Origin: a virus
Strand: one strand, 5' to 3'
Virus record (IMG/VR): IMGVR_UViG_3300050014_000280
Span: 1 to 46,830 of that record
DNA length: 46,830 nucleotides
The notes below the pieces were generated by a model. That model made no database searches. It had not been told where the DNA came from and worked only from the letters and a program-made list of their open reading frames with translations. Of the stretch, positions 30,392 to 37,199 are shown in pieces. Made by a program: the position numbers and the translations under genes. The first letter of the stretch is position 1. Every line of letters starts with the position of its first letter.

Positions 30392-30777
30392 CCCTTCGCA
30401 ACGCCGATGAGCGTCACGCTCTGAGCGTTCGCGCTCGTGTGGTACTTGACCTGGACCTTGTACGCGGTGTGGTGCGCGTGGTCGACGTCGAAGATGACGG
30501 CCGTGGTGCTGGCGGCCACCGTACCCGCGGCTGCCGAGCCGGACGAGTTGAGCACCGGCGCCCAATGAGGACTCGCAACGCTGCTCGGGTCCTCGTTCGT
30601 CGCGAACACAGAGTAGTCGCACCCGCCGACGGCATCGCCGGTCGTAAGGATGTAGGACAGAGCTCCCGTGCTGAACAGCGGCCCGAGGAACGCATCGCCG
30701 TTGCCGTTGAGCACATCAGCGAGCGAAGCGGTGGTGACTTGTGCCGCCTTGAACTCGGCGAGGTTGCTGCAGCTCAT
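30388..30777 (-). CDS. Hypothetical head-region protein, 129 aa
   Basis: MSCSNLAEFKAAQVTTASLADVLNGN... with later strands (TVAASTTAVIFDVDHAHHTAYKVQVKYHTSANAQSVTLIGVAKG). The C-terminal half has the look of a small beta-sandwich such as a head decoration protein. Overlaps both neighbours by 4 bases. Not recognised. Confidence 0.6.
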   Translation of the reverse strand: MSCSNLAEFKAAQVTTASLADVLNGNGDAFLGPLFSTGALSYILTTGDAVGGCDYSVFATNEDPSSVASPHWAPVLNSSGSAAAGTVAASTTAVIFDVDHAHHTAYKVQVKYHTSANAQSVTLIGVAKG

Positions 30778-31007
30778 CGGTTCGATCCCTTCGCAGGAGC
30801 ATCCGGCACACCCTGGGGCTGCGATGCAGCCCCAGGGTCCGGTGCGGCTTGTACGGGTTCAGGAGCGTCGAGCATGGCGAGGAACCGCTGCGTCTGCTGC
30901 GCGGCACCGAGCGTCGTGTTGATCTGACCTTCCAGATCGGCCACGCGCTCGTTGAGTTGCGCGAGTGTCGCCTCGAGGACAGAGCGGTCGATCACCATGC
31001 GGCTCAC
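30774..31007 (-). CDS. Small coiled-coil protein, 77 aa
   Basis: Helical N-terminus (MVIDRSVLEATLAQLNERVADLEGQINTTLG) followed by a proline-rich, flexible C-terminus. GTG 31007 overlaps the upstream TAG by one base; ATG 30998 is an alternative start with GGAG at a better distance. The C-terminal codons form a perfect hairpin. Function unknown. Confidence 0.6.
   Translation of the reverse strand: MSRMVIDRSVLEATLAQLNERVADLEGQINTTLGAAQQTQRFLAMLDAPEPVQAAPDPGAASQPQGVPDAPAKGSNR
30810..30838. other. Perfect 13-bp hairpin inside a coding sequence
   Basis: ACCCTGGGGCTGC (30810-30822) and its exact reverse complement (30826-30838) flank a GAT loop, within the proline-rich C-terminus of the coiled-coil gene and 33 bases before the next start. 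Strong enough to pause ribosomes or block exonucleases in the late mRNA. There is no U-run on either strand. Confidence 0.6.
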
Positions 31008-31147
31008 TACTCCTTCTTCTTGCCCTTCGGCTTCGGTGCGGCCTTCGGCTTCGGTGCGGCCTCGGCCTTGACTTCGCCTTCTGCGATCGGAGGCACGCTG
31101 TCCTCCCAGTGCGTCGGGACTTCGCCGTTCATGTGGTCCTCGTGCAT
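31007..31147 (-). CDS. Small protein with Lys/Pro/Ala tail, 46 aa
   Basis: MHEDHMNGEVPTHWEDSVPP..., ending in repeated APKPK and GKKKE. AAGGAGG precedes ATG 31147. Such acidic-then-basic tails are seen in small phage head-region proteins, but no function is known. Confidence 0.6.
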   Translation of the reverse strand: MHEDHMNGEVPTHWEDSVPPIAEGEVKAEAAPKPKAAPKPKGKKKE

Positions 31148-31163
31148 GGTCGCGTCCTCCTTC

Positions 31164-31868
31164 CTAGATCGTGCCGACGGGGATGTAGACGGTGCCGACA
31201 CCGGCGATGGTGCAGGCGATCTTGTGCGTGATCGTGAGCGACCCACCCGACTGCGCGGACAGCGAGCCGGACACGTCCTCGAAGTTGATGAGGGCCGGAG
31301 TACGACCGCCCTGGTAGATCGTGAACACGCCGTCGATCGCGACGGTGCCGTTGGACGAAAGCCGCTGCAGGAAGTGCCCTGCGGCCGCCTTGTTGATCGA
31401 GTGGTCGTCCACCCATGCGGACCAGCGGCGCCCCGCCGAGGTTCCGGCGGCCGTGTCGTCGAGGACGGAGTGCATCCCGCAGACGATGTTGGCTGCTCCG
31501 GCCTGAGTGAAGGCCATCGGCTGCCCCGCGGCGTACACGCCGCAGAGGTTGCCGTAGTTGTTCGCGCCGGCGGATGCCGATGCGTTGACACCTTCGGCGT
31601 TGCCAGCGGCATCGGCACGGCCGCGCGCCCGGAAGCACGCGAAGTCACCGCTCGTGGCGGTCGACTTCGTGAGCAACTTGGCCGCGCACTGGCCGGCGTT
31701 CGGGAAGCCCACCCACACGGCGTTCGTGGTGATGAGCGAGCCGTCCGTCTCCGTGCCGGGAACCTGACCGGCAAAGTTGATCTGCGCCTGCACCTGATCG
31801 ACCTTGTACGCGGTGGTACCGAGGCCGTTGGTGTCGTCTCCCGTGGGATCGTAGAGGGTCATCTGCAT
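31164..31868 (-). CDS. Hypothetical structural protein downstream of capsid, 234 aa
   Basis: Starts MQMTLYDPTGDDTNGLGTTAYKVDQVQAQI. Beta-rich with ASAGANNYGNLCGVYAAGQPMAF, a segment SVLDDTAAGTSAGRRWSAWVDDHSIN, and a C-terminal GGSLTITHKIACTIAGVGTVYIPVG. Immediately after the major capsid gene, it may be a decoration or capsid-cementing protein. No family recognised. Confidence 0.55.
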   Translation of the reverse strand: MQMTLYDPTGDDTNGLGTTAYKVDQVQAQINFAGQVPGTETDGSLITTNAVWVGFPNAGQCAAKLLTKSTATSGDFACFRARGRADAAGNAEGVNASASAGANNYGNLCGVYAAGQPMAFTQAGAANIVCGMHSVLDDTAAGTSAGRRWSAWVDDHSINKAAAGHFLQRLSSNGTVAIDGVFTIYQGGRTPALINFEDVSGSLSAQSGGSLTITHKIACTIAGVGTVYIPVGTI

Positions 31869-31877
31869 CAGCCCTCT

Positions 31878-32882
31878 CTAGGCGACGATTCCGCCGTAGC
31901 AGGTGAAGGGGTGGCCCGGAACCATGACGTACCGGCCCTCTGCGCCGAACAGGTAATCGCCGCGCATGAAGACGCTCTCCGCCTCGGGGCTCGCCTGCTG
32001 GACGAGGTGCGACGGGTAGGTGATGGCCTCGACGACCGGCTTCATCTGAGCGCGACGGCCGTTGATGAGGTACCAGTTGTTCGGGTCGAGCAGGAACGGG
32101 TTGACGACCACGCTCAGGGAACCCTTGTTCGGGTTCGGGGTGCGGGTCGACTTCTCGGGGTCGTACTCGGCCTCGGCGAGTTGCGCCGCCTTCGCCGCAA
32201 GGTCGATCGGGACCATGAGGGTCGTCGGACGGCCATCGACGCGGCGGTTGTGCAGTTCGTCGGAGAACTTGCCCATCCCGATGCGCGCGGCCAGCAGAGA
32301 AGCGGTCGACAGCGCGGACGTCGTGATGTTGGAGTAGGTGTCGCCGTTCATCTTCGGGTGCGAAGCGTAGAACAGCGGCGTCCCGTCCAGGCAGTTCAAC
32401 CCGCCGAGGTAGTTCGCGAGATCCGTCTCGATGCCGAGGGTCGTCAGCGCCGAAACGCTGCCGGCGTTGGCCTCGAGGGTGGCGGCGAACATGCGGAGCG
32501 CGTGCTGCTGCGCTTCGTCGGCGAGTCCGGCGATCTTGGGGGTGATGAGCCCCAGCCCGTTCGGGTTGGAGTTGTACTCGTCGCGGTTGATCCGCTCGGT
32601 GGCTTCCCAGCGGATCGTCTTGATGATGTTCCCGAAGCCCTTGAGGGCGTCCTCGATGACCTTCGTGCCCGCCCACAGCTTCATTATCGCGATGCCGCGG
32701 ACCGTTTCGAGGTCGAGAACCAAGCCGCCGTTCAGGTCATGCTTGAGCACGAACGGGGAGCGATCGAAGGAAAGGGACGCCCCCAGTTCCTCGTCGAACG
32801 CGGCGCGGAACGCCGTGAACATCGCGGGCAACTGATCGAACGAGGAGCCCGTGTGCGGACCGCTGTAGTCGTAGTTCGGCAT
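31878..32882 (-). CDS. Major capsid protein, Mu gpT-like (HK97 fold)
   Basis: 334 residues from ATG 32882. TPLFYASHPKMNGDTYSN, LLAARIGMGKFSDELHNRRVDGRPTTLMVPIDLAAKAAQLAEAEYDPEK and SVVVNPFLLDPNNWYLI match the Mu-like major head subunit gpT family. The order terminase, portal, gpF-like, I protease, small protein, gpT agrees. Forms the icosahedral shell. TTG/ATG alternatives at 32891 add three residues only. Confidence 0.85.
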   Translation of the reverse strand: MPNYDYSGPHTGSSFDQLPAMFTAFRAAFDEELGASLSFDRSPFVLKHDLNGGLVLDLETVRGIAIMKLWAGTKVIEDALKGFGNIIKTIRWEATERINRDEYNSNPNGLGLITPKIAGLADEAQQHALRMFAATLEANAGSVSALTTLGIETDLANYLGGLNCLDGTPLFYASHPKMNGDTYSNITTSALSTASLLAARIGMGKFSDELHNRRVDGRPTTLMVPIDLAAKAAQLAEAEYDPEKSTRTPNPNKGSLSVVVNPFLLDPNNWYLINGRRAQMKPVVEAITYPSHLVQQASPEAESVFMRGDYLFGAEGRYVMVPGHPFTCYGGIVA

Positions 32883-32903
32883 GGGTTGCAACTCCCTTCC
32901 TTG

Positions 32904-33332
32904 TTATCGGGCTGAGGTCGGACGGACCCAGCACTTCGTTGCGGAGATGAACGGGGGTACGATGATGCCGACCTTGACCTGGTTGCTGGTCGAGCCGGTC
33001 GCGGCGACGGTGTGGTTGTCCTTGATGAACACCTCTGCCGCGCGGCCGACATCGGCCTGCGTCAGCGAGTTGTAGGAGTCCATCACGCGGTCGGCCGTCT
33101 GCTCGATCGAGACGACCGGGTTGGTTCCGTCGTTGACGGCGGTGACGTGCGAGTTCGACCAGCCGGCGAAGGTGCAGCCGGAGGTGTCGGCACCCGGCAG
33201 GATCAGGCCGGATGAGGTGGTCCGCATGAGCATGATCCCGTTGAGGATCGTGGTGTTCGCCGTGGCGTGATCGGCCACGACGAGGAAAGCGCCGCGGCTC
33301 ATGCTCGGGTAGTCAGAAGTGACGTCGGCCAT
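32904..33332 (-). CDS. Head decoration/stabilisation-type protein, 142 aa
   Basis: MADVTSDYPSMSRGAFLVVADHATANTTIL... with strands through residue 135 (GSTSNQVKVGIIVPPFISATKCWVRP). It lies between the protease/scaffold and capsid genes, the usual place for a Mu-like or lambda gpD-like decoration protein. Assignment is from synteny and size. Confidence 0.55.
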   Translation of the reverse strand: MADVTSDYPSMSRGAFLVVADHATANTTILNGIMLMRTTSSGLILPGADTSGCTFAGWSNSHVTAVNDGTNPVVSIEQTADRVMDSYNSLTQADVGRAAEVFIKDNHTVAATGSTSNQVKVGIIVPPFISATKCWVRPTSAR

Positions 33333-33335
33333 GAT

Positions 33336-34682
33336 CTATGCCTTCCCTTCTTCTTCGAGGCGGGCGATGATCGCGTCGCGCTTGGCGGGATCGTTCTTGT
33401 ACTGCTCGGCGATGATCTTCTTGCTCTCCTCGAGCGAGATCGTCCCCGGCTTCGTCTCATCGGACTTCTCGAACTCCTTGAAGCCGAGCGCCTTCGTGTG
33501 GACGACTGGGACCGCTTTGGACATGATGTCGACCACGGCATCGAACACGCGCACGTCCGGGCCGTCCTCGGCGAGTTTGATCGTCTCGTCGTAGGTCGCC
33601 TCGGACAGTTCGATGACCTTCTGGATGGTCGCCGCGTCGTAGGGGAGAGCGCGCGCGACCTTCGCGTCGGCGGTGAGCGAGATGCCACGGAGCCGCTTCT
33701 GCTCGGTGGCGACCTGCGCCCTGACCTCGGCGAGTTCGAGGGTCTGTGCTTCGAGATCGGCGGCGTTCTTTTCCGCCAGTTCGAGCGCCTGCTTGTCGTC
33801 AGGCATGGGCTGTACTCCTTCCGCTTGCTTGTCGTCTTCTTCGGCTCGCAGGACATCCGGCAGAGGGGTGTCCGGCATGAACTTGCGGTGCGCCGCCGCT
33901 ATCTTCCGACGAACGGCCGGCAGATCGGCCTCGGGAATGGCGGCCTGGTTGAAACGTGCCGCGGCGTTTGCGGCGTGGCCCCGGTCGAAGACGGGGAACT
34001 TCCACGAACCCGGCTTGCTCAGGTCCGGTGTGTACGCGAAGTCGGACGCGGGGTGCAGTTCCCCGCCGACGGATGCCATCGCCTGCTGATGGGCGAGTTC
34101 CACGAAGTCGACCTCGGAGAGCGCGAGCATGGCCTCCGGTTCGATCTCGGCGAGCGCGATCGCCGCGTCCGCACCGAGTTCTCCCTCGATGCGTGCCTCC
34201 TCGAGCGCGAGACGCGGCAGGATGCGCAGGACCGGCTTGTTGGTCGGGGTGACGCTGCGGAGCATGAAGCGGCCGCCCTTGCCGACCGGACCCATGACCG
34301 CGGACGAGTAGCCGTACTGCTTGTCGCCTATGAGCTGCTTGCCGAGGCTCGTCCAGTCGACCGATCCGAACAGGCCGACATGCTCTGTTCCATCTGGCGC
34401 CTTGAAGGTGTCTTTCCACAAGCGCTTGAAGATGCCGGATGCCTTGTCCTCGGCGTGGTGGCCGTCGTCCATGATGACGTCGGTGCCGAGGTCCTTCTCG
34501 TCGAAGGACTGGATCATCTCGTCGAGCGCGGACTCGGGAATCGTCATCGTGCCCGGAGAGCCGCCCTTCGCCCACTCAGGCAGGTGCCCCACCTTGTCGG
34601 CGGGAAACGTGCCGGCGGCGGTGATGCAGACAGGTGTGCCCTCGTCGTCCGAGAGCCTCAGCACATCGCTCCAATGCGGCAT
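33336..34682 (-). CDS. Mu gpI-like head maturation protease and scaffold
   Basis: 448 residues from ATG 34682 (MPHWSDVLRLSDDEG). Residues 1-200 match the Mu I protease family: FDEKDLGTDVIMDDGHHAEDKASGIFKRLWKDT, with DDGHH near 75, and YGYSSAVMGPVGKGGRFMLRSVTPTNKPVL. Residues 300-370 are coiled coil (ALELAEKNAADLEAQTLELAEVRAQVATEQKRL), the scaffold part. It should direct capsid assembly and then be processed. Confidence 0.85.
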   Translation of the reverse strand: MPHWSDVLRLSDDEGTPVCITAAGTFPADKVGHLPEWAKGGSPGTMTIPESALDEMIQSFDEKDLGTDVIMDDGHHAEDKASGIFKRLWKDTFKAPDGTEHVGLFGSVDWTSLGKQLIGDKQYGYSSAVMGPVGKGGRFMLRSVTPTNKPVLRILPRLALEEARIEGELGADAAIALAEIEPEAMLALSEVDFVELAHQQAMASVGGELHPASDFAYTPDLSKPGSWKFPVFDRGHAANAAARFNQAAIPEADLPAVRRKIAAAHRKFMPDTPLPDVLRAEEDDKQAEGVQPMPDDKQALELAEKNAADLEAQTLELAEVRAQVATEQKRLRGISLTADAKVARALPYDAATIQKVIELSEATYDETIKLAEDGPDVRVFDAVVDIMSKAVPVVHTKALGFKEFEKSDETKPGTISLEESKKIIAEQYKNDPAKRDAIIARLEEEGKA

Positions 34683-34693
34683 CGCGCTACCTC

Positions 34694-35653
34694 CTAGTCG
34701 CCCGGAATCATAACACCGCGGCAGACGTTTCCGCCAAGAACCCCGTCGCAATCAGGGTCCGGCACGGCATCGAGCCCTTCTTCGAGCGATCCGACGGCAT
34801 CAGGATCGGTGTCCGAGTACACATCGCCATCGTGCTCCGCGCAGGTCGCGCAGGTGTCGTTGTCGAGCACCTCGGAACGGACGAGAGAGGCGATGACGCG
34901 GATATGCTCAGGAGGTTCGCCCTCCGGTGACGGCTCGCCTGGAGCCACGGCTGCGGGTGCTTGCGCGACCTGTGCAGCGACTGCGACCAGAGCGGCCAGT
35001 TCGAGCATCCTTCCGAGCGTCATCGCCTCTCTACCGAGCGTCGTCGCTGCGGTCACGGTGTAACCGGCGGCGATGTCGTCGAGTTGGGAGAGGTCTTCGT
35101 CGGTCCAGCCTTCGTCATGGAGCGCACGACGCGCCGCTGCGGTACGGACCGCCAGCGTGATGCGATCCGCGAGACTCTGTGAGACGAGCAGGGCGGAGCC
35201 GGCCAGGGAAGCAAGTCCCTTCGTGACGCGCGACTTCTTCGGACTCGTCGCCTCGGAGAACTGCAGTGTCTTGGTCTGCCAGTCGAGGATCTGCTGGCTG
35301 CCGTAGTCGACCCCGACGAGCGCCGCTTGGTTCATCGCGGCTGCGAGTTCGGCCACATACGACGGCGAGAGGTCGGCGAGCGCACCGCGATCCGTGGCGT
35401 TCATGTGAGCGGAAGCCTCGTCAGCGAGCTGCGCGACGATGCGCTTCACGATCGGCGCGGCGGCTTTCGCCACAGCGATCTCGGAGGCATCGAAGTCGGC
35501 TTGGACGCGCGCGATGTCACCGTGAGCGGTTTCGTGCGCCGACTGCGGGCGCCGGAACGCGAGGGGACCTGCCGCTGCCACGACATCGGCCGCCAGAGCG
35601 AGCGGGCGCTCGTAGGAATCGAACCGCCCGTAACCGACAACGGTGTCAGGCAC
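34694..35653 (-). CDS. Phage head morphogenesis (minor capsid, gpF-like) protein
   Basis: 319 residues. The C-terminal segment IASLVRSEVLDNDTCATCAEHDGDVYSDTD...VPDPDCDGVLGGNVCRG is typical of minor head proteins of the gpF/SPP1 gp7 group, with four Cys that may bind metal. The N-terminal 240 residues are helical. Encoded directly after the portal gene and overlapping it by 8 bases. Probably bound to the portal inside the capsid. Confidence 0.75.
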   Translation of the reverse strand: MPDTVVGYGRFDSYERPLALAADVVAAAGPLAFRRPQSAHETAHGDIARVQADFDASEIAVAKAAAPIVKRIVAQLADEASAHMNATDRGALADLSPSYVAELAAAMNQAALVGVDYGSQQILDWQTKTLQFSEATSPKKSRVTKGLASLAGSALLVSQSLADRITLAVRTAAARRALHDEGWTDEDLSQLDDIAAGYTVTAATTLGREAMTLGRMLELAALVAVAAQVAQAPAAVAPGEPSPEGEPPEHIRVIASLVRSEVLDNDTCATCAEHDGDVYSDTDPDAVGSLEEGLDAVPDPDCDGVLGGNVCRGVMIPGD

Positions 35654-37199
35654 CGAGCGCCGCCAGCCGCATCTTCAGGTCGTGCGCGACATCGCGCAGC
35701 CCCGTGATGCCGAGTCCTTCCGCCATCGAGAGCATCTGCTCGTGCAGGACTTCCGCTTCTTCCGCCTCGATCGAGGCGGTTCCCTTGCCTGGATCGGTCG
35801 GGTTCAGCGTGGCCGCCGAACCTGTCTGACCTCCGCCCGCATGGGCGGCGAGCGCCTTCTTGTCCACCGGGATGCCGATGTTGTCGAGTGCCGACCAGTC
35901 CACCGGCAGCGAACCGGCGCGCGCGGCATTGACGGCCATCTGGCGGATCGTCTCGGTGCGCGCGCTGTCGATGGGCGGGATCTCGACGGTGGGAGGGATG
36001 ACATCCGGCCCGAAGTTGTAGAGGGCGATCAGCGGGGCGATCTGCTTGTTCAGAGGCTGCGCCAGTTCCTCGATGTATCCGTCGCACGCGGCGTAGAACG
36101 AGTCCTGGTGGACCTCGCCGATGCTCCGGTTCGCGGAGAGCCCCTGCGTGGTCGCCACGGAGTCCGGCATGAGCAGCGCCCGCAGGATCTGCCCGTTGAA
36201 GTATTCGATCGCCTTGAGGAAGTCCACGTCGGACTTGAGCTCTTGGAAGTCCACGTCCCACTGCAGAGAGGTCGCGTCGCCTGACAGCGGCAGCGTGATG
36301 ATGGGGAGATCGCCCTTGACGAGCGCCGTCCCCATCTCCTGCGCGATGATCGAGGCCGACTTGTTGTCCGGGGTGACGTAGCCGCTCGGGTACTTGATGA
36401 CCGGGACGGGAGACGCGAGGCGGCCGAGGTAGCGGACCCAGTACAGCACGACGATGTTCTGCCAGTACCACGCCTCGTATGCGCGCCTGCCTTCGCCCTC
36501 GCCGAAGTAGTTGCCCCACCTCGCGTTGTGCGTGAAGTGCAGGCAGCTTCCCTCTTCGACTTTCAGTTCTCCGTTCGCGGGGGCGACGAGCTTGTAGCCG
36601 CAGAAGTTCTCCACGCCGTCGATGAGGATGCCGTACACGTTGGCCGGCTGCAGCGGCTTGAGCTTGCCGAGCAACCTGCCGTCGAAGTCCTCCGTAACGG
36701 GTTCCGTGTACTCATCCGGCGTGTCCGCGACGGCCGTGCTCTCCGGCTGGTAGGTGATTGAGATGCGCCCGAGTTCCGCCGACCACACCGTCTCGAACGG
36801 GCAGAACCCGCGATGCACGCCGGTCCTGATCGAGTTGCGGATGTAGGTCGCGTGATGCGGCGCCCACACAGCCGCGCAGACGGCGGCGACGCGCGGATCG
36901 GCGTGGACGAACTTGATGCCCTGGTTGGCGATCACGTTCGTCTTGAGTTCGACGGCGAGCCCCACCATCGGGTGCTTCTCCATCTTGTCGTAGACCGCCT
37001 GGGGCAGGTCATCGAGGGAGAAGGTGGGGATGCGGACATCGAGGTTGCCCCACGATGCCTGAGCCAGAGAGCCGACGCGCTGGGCGGCGACATCGACCGT
37101 GGACGGCTCTGCTTGCCCCTGATGCGGTGTGAACTCCCCTGCGGAAAGTGAGAGCAGGTCGCTCTCCGGCACGGCCGGGTGCTGCCTGCGTAGTATCAC
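35646..37199 (-). CDS. Portal protein, Mu gp29-like (DUF935)
   Basis: 517 residues. VYDKMEKHPMVGLAVELKTNVIANQGIKF, RTGVHRGFCPFETVW, LHFTHNARWGNYFGEGEGRRAYEAWYWQNIVVLYWVRYL and LLMPDSVATTQGLSANRSIGEVHQDSF follow the DUF935 portal pattern. Twelve copies would form the DNA channel at one capsid vertex and dock the terminase encoded just upstream. ATG 37199 overlaps the terminase stop as ATGA. Confidence 0.88.
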   Translation of the reverse strand: MILRRQHPAVPESDLLSLSAGEFTPHQGQAEPSTVDVAAQRVGSLAQASWGNLDVRIPTFSLDDLPQAVYDKMEKHPMVGLAVELKTNVIANQGIKFVHADPRVAAVCAAVWAPHHATYIRNSIRTGVHRGFCPFETVWSAELGRISITYQPESTAVADTPDEYTEPVTEDFDGRLLGKLKPLQPANVYGILIDGVENFCGYKLVAPANGELKVEEGSCLHFTHNARWGNYFGEGEGRRAYEAWYWQNIVVLYWVRYLGRLASPVPVIKYPSGYVTPDNKSASIIAQEMGTALVKGDLPIITLPLSGDATSLQWDVDFQELKSDVDFLKAIEYFNGQILRALLMPDSVATTQGLSANRSIGEVHQDSFYAACDGYIEELAQPLNKQIAPLIALYNFGPDVIPPTVEIPPIDSARTETIRQMAVNAARAGSLPVDWSALDNIGIPVDKKALAAHAGGGQTGSAATLNPTDPGKGTASIEAEEAEVLHEQMLSMAEGLGITGLRDVAHDLKMRLAALGA

